This document shows positions 8,772 through 16,658 of a stretch of 59,592 nucleotides of DNA, one piece after another. Position numbers and translations under genes: made by a program. The stretch is from Pseudarthrobacter sp. NamE2. Lineage in GTDB: Bacteria > Actinomycetota > Actinomycetes > Actinomycetales > Micrococcaceae. The notes under the pieces were generated by a model. That model was not told the DNA's origin. It searched no databases and worked only from the letters and a program-made list of their open reading frames with translations. Within the stretch, counting starts at the first letter, position 1. Each line of letters starts with the position of its first letter. Location: NCBI RefSeq assembly GCF_005796205.1, contig NZ_VAHN01000019.1, positions 1 through 59,592 on the forward strand, read 5' to 3'.

Positions 8772-8789
8772 GTCAAGAAGTTAACGCAA
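8772..8789. promoter_or_regulatory. Candidate ROK operator in front of its own gene
   Basis: GTCAAGAAGTTAACGCAA matches 15 of 18 positions of the site at 7510-7527. On the minus strand it also ends in TTGAC. It sits about 33 bp upstream of the regulator's start codon, a good place for autorepression. Confidence 0.6.
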
Positions 8790-8942
8790 AAGGCACGTTG
8801 AGGGAAAACAGTAGAGGCAGGACGATCCGGCCGGAAGCCGGTGTCTCGTGGTGCAAAAGGACCCGCAGCTCTACCCTGCCGGTAGTTAGGCTGGAGAAAG
8901 AACCCGGTTCCGGGACGCGCCCGATGATGGAAGGTGGTAGCA

Positions 8943-9737
8943 GTGCTGCTGGCACTCCTGCAGGCAAACTCTGAGGTCCTTGATCCTGAGGCAAATTGCG
9001 CCGCTGTTGATGCTGCTGCCCGCGAAGCTGCCGCCGCCGGCGCCGACGTGCTGGTGACCCCTGAGCTTTTTCCTGTCGGATACGCCCCGATGCCCGTCCG
9101 GGCGAAGCTGGACCCTGCCCTCCTGCCGGTGCTCCACCAGAAGCTGGCGGACATCGCGCGCAACAACGGCATCGGGCTCGTGTACAGCCTGCCGCGGGTG
9201 ACCCCGGAAGGGGACTGGCAGATCAGTGCCACCCTGGTGGACGCCGACGGCACCGTGCTGTTGGAGTACGGCAAAGTGCACCTGTTCGGCTCCGACGAGC
9301 GGGCCGCCTTTGCGCCTGCCGGAGAGCGCCCCGCCGTCGTGGACTTCAAGGGCATCCCCACTTCCATGGTGATCTGCTATGACGTGGAATTCCCGGAAGC
9401 GGTGCGGGCAGCGGCAGCGGGCGGAGCCGAGCTGCTCTTGGTGCCAACCGCCCTGGCGCACGGGTTCGATGATGTACCTCAAGTGCTGCTGCGGGCGCGG
9501 GCCCTGGAAAGCCAGCTTGCCATCGCCTATGCCAACCACTCGGGAATCGAGGATGGCTGCAGGTTCCTGGGCGGCAGCGTGATCGCCGGTCCTGACGGAA
9601 GGCTCCTCGCGGCAGCCGGTGAAGGGCCGCACTTGCTGTTTGCAGAGGTGGACCGGGAGTCCGTCCGCCGTGAGCGGGCCGCTGTACCTTACCTGGACGA
9701 GCGCAGGCCGGACGTCTACCGCACGTGGGAGGCGTGA
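8943..9737 (+). CDS. davA: 5-aminovaleramidase-like carbon-nitrogen hydrolase
   Basis: 264-aa nitrilase-superfamily amidase. The GTG at 8943 was chosen because GGAAGG lies eight bases upstream; a GTG at 8934 is the alternative. The Glu-Lys-Cys triad is visible: TPELFPVG (Glu near residue 41), EYGKVHLFG (Lys near 108) and MVICYDVEFPE (Cys near 142). The DavA assignment rests on context: the same locus encodes a clear lysine 2-monooxygenase, whose product 5-aminovaleramide is the DavA substrate (giving 5-aminovalerate and ammonia). DavA of Pseudomonas is a CN-hydrolase of about this length. A different amide remains possible. Transcribed convergently with the PucR-type regulator gene. Confidence 0.75.
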   Translation: MLLALLQANSEVLDPEANCAAVDAAAREAAAAGADVLVTPELFPVGYAPMPVRAKLDPALLPVLHQKLADIARNNGIGLVYSLPRVTPEGDWQISATLVDADGTVLLEYGKVHLFGSDERAAFAPAGERPAVVDFKGIPTSMVICYDVEFPEAVRAAAAGGAELLLVPTALAHGFDDVPQVLLRARALESQLAIAYANHSGIEDGCRFLGGSVIAGPDGRLLAAAGEGPHLLFAEVDRESVRRERAAVPYLDERRPDVYRTWEA

Positions 9738-9758
9738 ACGGCAGGGCTGCGCTGCCCG

Positions 9759-11402
9759 TTAGCGGACACCCTCAACAAACTGAAGGGCGATCCACAACTC
9801 CGCCCGCGTTGACGCCAGTCCCAGGTCCAGGTCCAGAAGTTCCGCCAGCGCATTGACCTGGCGGCGGACACTGTTACGGTGCAGGCCCAGGTCCTTGGCG
9901 GTGGCGTCCCAGTTGCCGTTGGCGCCCAGCCACGAGCGCAGGACCTGAAGCTGGTTGTCCCGGCGGCCCGTCTCCTGCTCGAGGACCGGTGCCAGCAGCC
10001 TCGCAGCCAGCATTGCGCCGGCATCGCCTCCCAGCAGTCCGGCAACGGACCACGTCAGCTCTTCTTCGCGGACCGTCCTCCTTGTGGCCAGCACCCGCGG
10101 ACGCAGGGCGGATGCCTTCCGGTAGGCGTCGGCCAGTCCCGGCAGTTCGGCAGCCTGACCGACCACCAGCAGCCATCCCAGCTGCTCCACCTCCGCCAGC
10201 AACTGGTCATCCACCTTCAGCCGTGTCACGGCTGCGAAGCCGTAGCCGGTGAGCTCCACCATCTTGGTATCGAACAGCCGCCGCCACTGCAGCAGTTCCC
10301 GGACCGGTCCGTCCCGGGTGTCCACTGCATCGGTGCGAACGCCCTGGATCACCCGCAAGGGAACGGTGCGCGTGCCGCCTACGCTTTGGGCCAGCAGGTC
10401 CCGCATGTTGTCCAGCTCCTTGCTGCTGGCGCCCGCGAGGCTTTCAGGATGGAGCAGGAGGGCGGTGGCCAGTTGGCTGGGCGCCAGGGAGCCGCTGGTC
10501 CGCTGCCGGACCAGGAGTTCCAGCAGGCCCACCACGGAGGAGACCACGCTGTTCTGGGCCGGGCTTAGAGGCTTGTCGGTCCCCAGCACCAGGCCGCCAA
10601 GCGTGGCATCCCTGCTGCTCCGCAGCGGATGACCGAACACCATGGCGGAACCGGACGCATCAAACGCCTCGGTTTCCACCCGCGGCCCGCTTCCCGCGAG
10701 GAGCCTTTTAACCAGGGGCTGGAGGGCGGAAGGCTCGACGGCGGCGCCCGCGCGGGCACGCACCCTCCCGTCAGCGCCGACCAGGACAGCCCAGGCCGGG
10801 ACCCGTTGTGTCAGCGCTGCGAGGAGTTCATGCTCCGGCCGCGCGGACAGGACGGCCCGCATCAGGTGGCGGTTAGTCTCGGCAAGCTGGCGGAACACCT
10901 GGGCGTTACCGGACTCCAGGAGTTTGGAAAACTCGAGCCCGAGCGCGGCGAACGGGATACTTGCGGGAACCTCCACCAGTGTCAGGCCGTGCTCCCGGCA
11001 GGCACGGACGATGTCATCAGGTACCGCAGTGAAGTACGGTTCAAGGCCGAATCCCAGGGCCTCAACTCCCGCTGCCACCAGCCTCCGGACATAATCGTCG
11101 GCCCCGGCCACCTGCCCGCGCGCACCTGCGCTGCCCGAGGCCGTGCCGCCGTCGTGCTCCTGTCCGTTGCTGCGGAAGGGCAGGCCCGCCGTCAGTACGA
11201 ACTCGCCGTCCAGCAGGTACGGCGTGGGATCCTCCAGTTCACTGGGTTCCACCCAGCGCAGCGGCGCCCGGCTGTTGCCGGCATCATGCAGCACCACCAC
11301 GCCGGCGGGGAGCGCCGCCAGGAAATGGCCCAAGGTCACGGCATCCAGTTGGGCGGGCAGACCTGCTGCCGCTTCTGCGAGTGATGGTGCATTGCGTCTC
11401 AT
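9759..11402 (-). CDS. PucR family transcriptional regulator
   Basis: 547-aa regulator with the PucR layout: an N-terminal PucR sensing domain (residues about 20-150, including VVLHDAGNSRAPLRWVEPSELEDPTPYLL), a central region, and a C-terminal PucR helix-turn-helix (GNWDATAKDLGLHRNSVRRQ near residue 505). PucR-family proteins usually activate nitrogen or amino acid catabolism genes. It is divergent from the APC permease gene and lies between the davA and davB genes, so it most likely controls this lysine-degradation locus. That link is inferred from position. A 22-bp imperfect palindrome in the divergent promoter region (11431-11452) is a candidate binding site. Confidence 0.85.
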   Translation of the reverse strand: MRRNAPSLAEAAAGLPAQLDAVTLGHFLAALPAGVVVLHDAGNSRAPLRWVEPSELEDPTPYLLDGEFVLTAGLPFRSNGQEHDGGTASGSAGARGQVAGADDYVRRLVAAGVEALGFGLEPYFTAVPDDIVRACREHGLTLVEVPASIPFAALGLEFSKLLESGNAQVFRQLAETNRHLMRAVLSARPEHELLAALTQRVPAWAVLVGADGRVRARAGAAVEPSALQPLVKRLLAGSGPRVETEAFDASGSAMVFGHPLRSSRDATLGGLVLGTDKPLSPAQNSVVSSVVGLLELLVRQRTSGSLAPSQLATALLLHPESLAGASSKELDNMRDLLAQSVGGTRTVPLRVIQGVRTDAVDTRDGPVRELLQWRRLFDTKMVELTGYGFAAVTRLKVDDQLLAEVEQLGWLLVVGQAAELPGLADAYRKASALRPRVLATRRTVREEELTWSVAGLLGGDAGAMLAARLLAPVLEQETGRRDNQLQVLRSWLGANGNWDATAKDLGLHRNSVRRQVNALAELLDLDLGLASTRAELWIALQFVEGVR

Positions 11403-11430
11403 GCCTGAAGACTATAGGTCACTTTGCACA

Positions 11431-11452
11431 GGTTGAGATGCGTCTCACAACC
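11431..11452. promoter_or_regulatory. Imperfect palindrome in the PucR/permease divergent promoter
   Basis: GGTTGAGA-TGCG-TCTCACAACC forms an inverted repeat with one small asymmetry, centred in the 108-bp gap between the regulator and permease genes. A TAGGCT -10-like hexamer follows at 11454 on the plus strand. Plausible operator for the PucR-type protein. Confidence 0.4.
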
Positions 11453-11510
11453 CTAGGCTGGGGGAGGGGAAAACCAGTCCAACCACCTACCGACCTACGA
11501 ACGGACGTCA

Positions 11511-13034
11511 ATGATGACTGTGCCTACACTCTCCGGCCCGGTTCCGGCCCGCGGCGCCGGACGGCCCACCCTTGGCGCGCAATTGCTGCGCCGCAAACCG
11601 ATCGCGCAGATGGTTGAAGAAGCCGAAGCAGGGCAGGGCGGTCCGCGCCTGGTGCGCAGTTTTGGTGTCCTGCAACTGACCATGATCTCCGTGGGTGCCA
11701 CGCTGGGCACGGGCATCCTGGTGATCCTGGGCGAGTCTGTTCCACTGGCCGGTCCAGCCATCTGGATCTCCTTTGCCATCGCAGGCCTTGCGGCCCTGCT
11801 GTCAGCTGTTTCGTATGCCGAGATGGCGGGCCTGGTTCCGGTGGCCGGATCGAGCTACTCCTACACCTATGCCACCATGGGCGAGGGCATGGCCTGGATC
11901 TGCGGTTGGTGCCTGGTCCTGGAATACGCGGTGTCCGTGGCGGCAGTGGCCGTCGGCGCCGGACAGTATGTCAACGAGACGCTGGCCGTCTTCGGCTCGG
12001 TGCTGCCGGATGCGTTCTCGCAGCCGCCGGGAGACGGCGGTGTGGTCAACATCCCCGCCCTGGTCATCGTGGTGCTCGCTACCGTCCTTTTGGTCCGCGG
12101 TGCCAAGGAAAGCGCCTGGATCAACACCTCCATTGTGGTGGTCAAGGTGGGCATCCTGGTTTTCTTCTGCGCCGTCGCGTTCACCGCCTTCAACGCCGGG
12201 AACTTCGAGCCGCTTCTGCCGATGGGCGCCGCCGGTGTCTCAGCCGCAGCCTCCCGCGTCTTCTTCTCTTACATCGGCTTTGACGCCGCCTCCACCGCGG
12301 GAGAGGAAGCCCGCAATCCCAAGCGGGACCTGCCGCGCGCCATCATGCTCTCCATGCTGATCGTCACCACCATCTATGTCCTGGTGGCAGTTGCAGCCAT
12401 CGGCGCCCGCCCCTGGGGCTGGTTCGACGGCACCGAGGCGGCGCTGGTGAAGATCCTTGAGGAAATCACCGGGCAGCCCTGGATGGCACTGATCTTTGCC
12501 GCCGGCGCCGTGCTGGCCATCGCGAGCATCGTCCTGACCGTCCTGTACGGGCAGACCCGCATCCTGCTGTCCATGTCCCGGGACGGCCTTATTCCCGCCA
12601 TCTTTGGGCGCGTTTCCCGCCGCACCGGCACTCCCGTTGCAGGCACGCTCCTGGTGGGCATCGCCGTCGCGCTCACCGCCGGGCTGGTGCCGCTGGGTGC
12701 GCTCGCGGACGCCACCAGCATCGGCACCCTGTTCGCGTTCGCCCTGGTCAACGTCGCCGTCATCTACCTCCGCCGGGCACGCCCGGAGCTGGAGCGGACT
12801 TTCCGGGTGCCGCTGTTTCCGCTCACGCCCATCCTCGGCGCCCTGATGTGCGTCTACCTCATGGTCAACCTCGGAGCGGACACCTGGGCAACCTTCGCCG
12901 TCTGGATGCTGGTGGGACTGGCCGCCTACTTCGGCTACGGACGCCGCAACTCCAAAGTGGCGGCGCTGGACAACGAGGAATACCTTGAATTGTCCGCCAC
13001 GGCCGCAACAAGGCCCTGCCCCGTCAAGCCCTGA
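11511..13034 (+). CDS. APC superfamily amino acid permease
   Basis: 507-aa cytoplasmic-membrane transporter with about 12 hydrophobic segments from residue 50 to 490. The first contains ISVGATLGTGILVILGE, the APC-family unwound-helix motif; later segments include FFSYIGFDAASTAGEEARNP near residue 250, typical of cationic amino acid transporters. Its gene sits 50 bp upstream of the lysine 2-monooxygenase gene on the same strand, so the cargo is probably L-lysine or a related amino acid; this is inferred from context. The ATG at 11511 is followed by a second ATG; the ribosome-binding site is weak (GGAC). Confidence 0.85.
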   Translation: MMTVPTLSGPVPARGAGRPTLGAQLLRRKPIAQMVEEAEAGQGGPRLVRSFGVLQLTMISVGATLGTGILVILGESVPLAGPAIWISFAIAGLAALLSAVSYAEMAGLVPVAGSSYSYTYATMGEGMAWICGWCLVLEYAVSVAAVAVGAGQYVNETLAVFGSVLPDAFSQPPGDGGVVNIPALVIVVLATVLLVRGAKESAWINTSIVVVKVGILVFFCAVAFTAFNAGNFEPLLPMGAAGVSAAASRVFFSYIGFDAASTAGEEARNPKRDLPRAIMLSMLIVTTIYVLVAVAAIGARPWGWFDGTEAALVKILEEITGQPWMALIFAAGAVLAIASIVLTVLYGQTRILLSMSRDGLIPAIFGRVSRRTGTPVAGTLLVGIAVALTAGLVPLGALADATSIGTLFAFALVNVAVIYLRRARPELERTFRVPLFPLTPILGALMCVYLMVNLGADTWATFAVWMLVGLAAYFGYGRRNSKVAALDNEEYLELSATAATRPCPVKP

Positions 13035-13084
13035 CCTATCCTGCACCCCTTCCACACCACGCACGAACATAAGGCAGACATTCC

Positions 13085-14821
13085 ATGACCATCGCCACCG
13101 AGCTTCCGGCCTCCGACCCGTCCAGCACCTCCACCCTCGCGGAGGACGCGCGGCGCCGCCGTCCGGAGGCGCAGACGGCTCCCATCACCATGCTCAACCC
13201 GGACTTCCCGTTCAGCTACGACCATTACCTCGCCCACCCGGACGGGCTGGGGTCCGTGCCCGGGGAACTGCTGGGTAGCGAGGTGGCGGTCATCGGGGCA
13301 GGACTGTCCGGGCTGGTGACCGCATACGAACTGATGAAGCTCGGGCTGCGGCCGGTGGTGTACGAGGCCGACCGGATCGGCGGGCGCCTGCGGACGGCGG
13401 CCTTCCCGGCAGCCCCGGGAGTGGTGGCGGACCTGGGCGGCATGCGCTTCCCGGTGTCGGGCAAGGCCTTCTACCACTACGTGGACCTGCTGGGACTGGA
13501 AACCCAGGACTTCCCGAACCCGCTCGCCGAAGCCACGTCCAGCACGGTGATCGAGCTGGCCGGCAGGAAGCACTACGCGGAAAAGCCCTCCGATTTGCCC
13601 CCGTTCTTCAGGGAAGTCGCCGACGCCTGGAAGGACGCCGTGAACGACGGCGCCAAATTCGGTGAGATGCAGGACGCCATCCGTAGACGGGACACGGCCC
13701 GGATCAAGGAACTGTGGAACGAACTGCTCCCGCTGATGGACGAGCAGACGTTCTATGGCTTCATCGCCGCAAGCGAGTCTTTCAAGGAAGCAGGGTTCGC
13801 GCACCGGGAAGCGTTCGGGCAGGTGGGATTCGGCACCGGCGGCTGGGACACCGACTTCCCCAACTCGATCCTGGAAATCCTGCGGGTGGTGTATACGGAC
13901 GCGGACGACCAGCACCGCCTGATCCGCGGGGGAGCGCAAAGGCTCCCCGAGGCACTGTGGCAGCACGCGCCGTCGGGCATGAAGCACTGGCCGGAGGGCA
14001 CCTCCCTGGCGTCTCTGCACGCCGGCTCGCCCCGCGGCGCCGTGGGAAAGATCAGCCGGGACCCCGACGGGAACCTGCGGGTCCGGGAACGGTGGGGCCG
14101 CGAGGCCAGCTACCCGGCCGTGGTCACCACCTGCCAGTCCTGGCTCCTGTCCACCCGGATCCATACCGAGGAAGCGCTGTTCCCCGCCGAGCTGTGGACC
14201 GCCATGGAGCGCTCGCACTACATGCAGTCTTCCAAGACGTTCGTGATGGTGGACCGTCCGTTCTGGAAGGACATCGACCCGGAGACCGGCAACGAGGTCC
14301 TGTCCATGACCCTGACGGACCGGCTGAACCGGGCCACCTACCTGTTGGACAACGGGCCTGACCAGCCGGCGGTCATCCTGCTCTCCTACACCTGGAATGA
14401 CGACGCACTGAAGTGGCTGGCCCTGGATGCCGACGAACGCGTGGAACTCATGCTGCACTCGCTGGAGCAGATCTACCCGGGCGTTGACATCGCCGGCCAC
14501 ATCGTGGGGCAGCCCATCACCGTTTCCTGGGAGGCCGACCCCAACTTCATGGGCGCCTTCAAAGCGAACCTGCCGGGGCACTACCGCTACCAGCAGCGGC
14601 TGTTCACTCACTTCAAGCAGGACAAGCTGCCCGAATCCCAGCGCGGCATTTTCCTGGCCGGCGACGACGTTTCGTTTACTGCCGGCTGGGCGGAAGGCGC
14701 TGTCACCACCGGGCTGAACGCGGTCTGGGGCGTCGTGCAGCACCTGGGCGGCTCTTCAGCGCCGGGCAATCCCGGCCCGGGCGACCTCCTGGACGAGATG
14801 GGCCCCATTTCATTGGACTAA
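13085..14821 (+). CDS. davB: L-lysine 2-monooxygenase (flavin amine oxidase family)
   Basis: 578-aa FAD enzyme that converts L-lysine and O2 to 5-aminovaleramide and CO2. The FAD-binding motif VIGAGLSGL (about 69-77) is followed by VVYEADRIGGRLRT and DLGGMRFPVS. From recall, the match to Pseudomonas DavB runs along most of the chain: NPDFPFSYD near residue 38, AFYHYVDLLGLET near 135, VGFGTGGWDTDFPNS near 250, YMQSSKTFVMVDRPFWKD near 380, and the C-terminal NPGPGD and EMGPI segments. The N-terminal 35 residues are an extra Arg/Pro/Ser-rich tail. With the permease and amidase it forms the first steps of the 5-aminovalerate pathway; the later aminotransferase and dehydrogenase genes are not in this window. 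Confidence 0.88.
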   Translation: MTIATELPASDPSSTSTLAEDARRRRPEAQTAPITMLNPDFPFSYDHYLAHPDGLGSVPGELLGSEVAVIGAGLSGLVTAYELMKLGLRPVVYEADRIGGRLRTAAFPAAPGVVADLGGMRFPVSGKAFYHYVDLLGLETQDFPNPLAEATSSTVIELAGRKHYAEKPSDLPPFFREVADAWKDAVNDGAKFGEMQDAIRRRDTARIKELWNELLPLMDEQTFYGFIAASESFKEAGFAHREAFGQVGFGTGGWDTDFPNSILEILRVVYTDADDQHRLIRGGAQRLPEALWQHAPSGMKHWPEGTSLASLHAGSPRGAVGKISRDPDGNLRVRERWGREASYPAVVTTCQSWLLSTRIHTEEALFPAELWTAMERSHYMQSSKTFVMVDRPFWKDIDPETGNEVLSMTLTDRLNRATYLLDNGPDQPAVILLSYTWNDDALKWLALDADERVELMLHSLEQIYPGVDIAGHIVGQPITVSWEADPNFMGAFKANLPGHYRYQQRLFTHFKQDKLPESQRGIFLAGDDVSFTAGWAEGAVTTGLNAVWGVVQHLGGSSAPGNPGPGDLLDEMGPISLD

Positions 14822-14828
14822 CCCGTCA

Positions 14829-14852
14829 CCGGTAGTTGAGCTTGTCGAAACC
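14829..14852. repeat. 24-bp intergenic repeat between davB and the carbonic-anhydrase gene
   Basis: The segment contains GTTGAGCTTGTCGAAACC; its reverse complement contains GACAAGCTCAAC. It lies between two converging genes and touches the stop codon of the second. I recall this kind of GACAAGCTCAACCACCGG repeat as common in Arthrobacter intergenic regions. A degenerate relative is found inside mazG at 45214-45244. Confidence 0.5.
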
Positions 14853-15370
14853 TAAGGATGCAACTCGCGGTGCTTCGCCGCCAACTCCACGTACCGCGCC
14901 GCGTTAGCCCGCACGCCGTCGTACTCCTCCCCGGTGAGTTCGCGGCGCACCTTGCCCGGGACGCCCGCCACGAGCGAGCGGGGCGGGACCACTGTCCCCT
15001 CGAGGACAACGGCGCCGGCCGCCACAAGCGAGCCGGCGCCGATCACCGCGCCGTTGAGGATAGTTGCGCCCATACCGATCAGGCAGTCGTCCTCCACAGT
15101 GCAGCCATGCACGACGGCGGCGTGCCCCACGCTCACGCGCTCGCCTACCATGCAGGGGAACCCGGGATCGGCGTGCAGCACCACGTTGTCCTGCAGGTTG
15201 CTGCCCGCACCCACGCTGATGGCTGCGGTGTCGGCGCGGACGGAGACACCATAGAAGGCGCTGGAGTCCGGGCCCAGGTTGGCATTGCCGATGATCGAGG
15301 CCGTGGGCGCAACGAAAGCTGATTCATGGACAGCCGGGGTGGTGCCGGCAAAAGGGTACAGGGGAGCCAT
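14852..15370 (-). CDS. Gamma-carbonic anhydrase family / hexapeptide-repeat protein
   Basis: 172-aa left-handed beta-helix protein. Hexapeptide-type repeats run from about residue 12 to 140 (for example FVAPTASIIGNANLGPD and GAVIGAGSLVAAGAVV). Three His that would ligate zinc in gamma-carbonic anhydrases are present: VVLHAD near residue 66, then VGHAAVVHGC near 83 and 88. Such YrdA/PaaY-like proteins are often of uncertain activity. The C-terminal helix (EYDGVRANAARYVELAAKH) is typical. It converges on davB and is probably monocistronic. Confidence 0.87.
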   Translation of the reverse strand: MAPLYPFAGTTPAVHESAFVAPTASIIGNANLGPDSSAFYGVSVRADTAAISVGAGSNLQDNVVLHADPGFPCMVGERVSVGHAAVVHGCTVEDDCLIGMGATILNGAVIGAGSLVAAGAVVLEGTVVPPRSLVAGVPGKVRRELTGEEYDGVRANAARYVELAAKHRELHP

Positions 15371-15438
15371 GGCAACACCCTAAGCCACCCCTGCGCGCGG
15401 CCGCCCGGGTGCGCGATTGTGACTCCCTCCCGGCCCTG

Positions 15439-15504
15439 CCCAACTAGCTCGCAGTAAACGCCGGGAAAATGGGTTTTCGCGACGTTAAGTGCGATCTAGT
15501 TGGG
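15439..15504. repeat. 66-bp palindromic intergenic element, copy 1
   Basis: Begins CCCAACTAGCTCGCA and ends TGCGATCTAGTTGGG, with a GGGTTTTC loop region. The second copy at 21663-21728 has exactly the same length, the same ends and the same loop. It lies between the carbonic-anhydrase gene (upstream end) and purU (downstream end), outside any gene. This copy has a few stem mismatches. Confidence 0.8.
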
Positions 15505-15523
15505 GGAGGGTAAAGGGGGTGAC

Positions 15524-16384
15524 CTAATTGAAGACCACAGTCCGGTTGCCGTCGAGCAGCACCCGGTGCTCGGCGTGCCATTGCACCGCCTGGACCAGGG
15601 TGCGGCCCTCCACGTCACGGCCCATCTGCACAAACTGTTCGGGCGTCCGGGCGTGGTCCACGCGGATGACTTCCTGCTCGATGATGGGGCCTTCATCAAG
15701 GGCGGCGGTGACGTAGTGGGCGGTGGCGCCAATCAGCTTCACGCCGCGGGCGTGTGCCTGGTGGTACGGCTTGGCGCCCTTAAAGGACGGCAGGAACGAG
15801 TGGTGGATGTTGATGGCCTTGCCGGTCAACTCGGTGCAGAGTTCGTCGGACAGGATCTGCATGTAGCGGGCCAGGACGGTCAGTTCGATGTCATGTTCGG
15901 CGATGAGGGCGCGCAGCTTGTCTTCGGCCTGCGCCTTGGTGTCCTTGGTCACGGGGATGTAGTGGAAGGGAATGCCGTAGAACTTGGCCAGCCCGGCGAG
16001 GTCCTGGTGGTTGGACACGATGGCCGGGATTTCCACCGGCAAGGTGCCGGAGCGCTGCTGGAACAGCAGGTCGTTGAGGCAGTGGGCGGACGTGCTGGCC
16101 ATCACGAGGGTGCGGACCTTCTGCCCGACGGTGTTGAGGCTCCACTGCATGCTGAATGCCTCGGCCACGGGCTCAAGAGCTGCGCGCAGCTCGGACCCGG
16201 AGGCAGCTGTCACCACCTCAACACGCATGAAGAAGTTTCCCGTGGCGGGGCTGCCGTACTGCTGTGAGTCGGTGATGTTGCAGCCTGCCACCAGCAGGGC
16301 GCCGGCCACGGCGTGGACGATTCCGGGGCGGTCCGGGCAGGACAGGGTTACTACGTACGCTTGGTTCAGCTGCTGTTCACTCAC
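15524..16384 (-). CDS. purU: Formyltetrahydrofolate deformylase
   Basis: 286-aa enzyme hydrolysing 10-formyl-THF to THF and formate, balancing one-carbon pools. Residues about 6-85 are an ACT domain (YVVTLSCPDRPGIVHAVAGAL). The C-terminal formyltransferase domain holds LARYMQILSDELC and INIHHSFLPSFKGAKPYHQA, with the catalytic Asn-His-Asp pattern expected. The GTG at 16384 was chosen because homology begins there and TAGGCT lies seven bases upstream, indicating a leaderless transcript. The longer frame to 16516 runs through the ZTP riboswitch on the other strand and is not credible. It is divergent from glyA-folD, which serve the same pathway. Confidence 0.92.
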   Translation of the reverse strand: MSEQQLNQAYVVTLSCPDRPGIVHAVAGALLVAGCNITDSQQYGSPATGNFFMRVEVVTAASGSELRAALEPVAEAFSMQWSLNTVGQKVRTLVMASTSAHCLNDLLFQQRSGTLPVEIPAIVSNHQDLAGLAKFYGIPFHYIPVTKDTKAQAEDKLRALIAEHDIELTVLARYMQILSDELCTELTGKAINIHHSFLPSFKGAKPYHQAHARGVKLIGATAHYVTAALDEGPIIEQEVIRVDHARTPEQFVQMGRDVEGRTLVQAVQWHAEHRVLLDGNRTVVFN

Positions 16385-16391
16385 GCGTACA

Positions 16392-16397
16392 AGCCTA
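16392..16397 (-). promoter_or_regulatory. -10 hexamer of leaderless purU
   Basis: TAGGCT on the minus strand ends seven bases before the GTG start at 16384, placing the transcription start at or next to the start codon. Confidence 0.5.
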
Positions 16398-16429
16398 CCC
16401 GCGCGGAAGGCAGCGATTTTGGTAGGCTG

Positions 16430-16510
16430 GGGAGGTCGCAACTGGCGTTGGGTGGCGAACCACCAGGGAGCGGCAATCACGAAGACCACGGATCGTACGC
16501 CTGGGCCGAG
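16430..16510 (+). ncRNA. ZTP (pfl) riboswitch upstream of glyA-folD
   Basis: The aptamer landmarks are all present in order: GGTCGCAACTGGCG, the GTGG...CCACC stem with GGTGGCGAACCACC, AGGGAGCGG, a variable linker, and the 3' pseudoknot segment TACGCCTGGGCCG. These match the pfl motif that senses ZTP/ZMP when 10-formyl-THF is short, and glyA and folD are classic targets. About 150 nt separate the aptamer from the GTG of glyA. I see no obvious intrinsic terminator there, so how it switches expression is unclear. Confidence 0.88.
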
Positions 16511-16658
16511 GGTCATGTTTTGCCGGAAGTGGGGCTGCGCCGCGTCAGTGCCGCAGTGTCATCGCCGTGCTTTCACGTCTGTTCACCAACAGGGCAGGAA
16601 AGTGCGCCAGCCGGTAGCCTGACCTAAGCAGTGCCTCCATCCCTCACCAGGAGTTTCC

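Noticed and set aside
9379..9582. Alternative-frame ORF within davA
   Set aside because: Out-of-frame Arg/Trp/Cys-rich translation with no start signals; the amidase frame explains the DNA.
12935..14743. 602-codon open frame antisense to davB
   Set aside because: Long antisense frames are expected in G+C-rich coding DNA. The product has no domains and is rich in Gly/Arg/His/Val, whereas the plus strand encodes a full lysine 2-monooxygenase.
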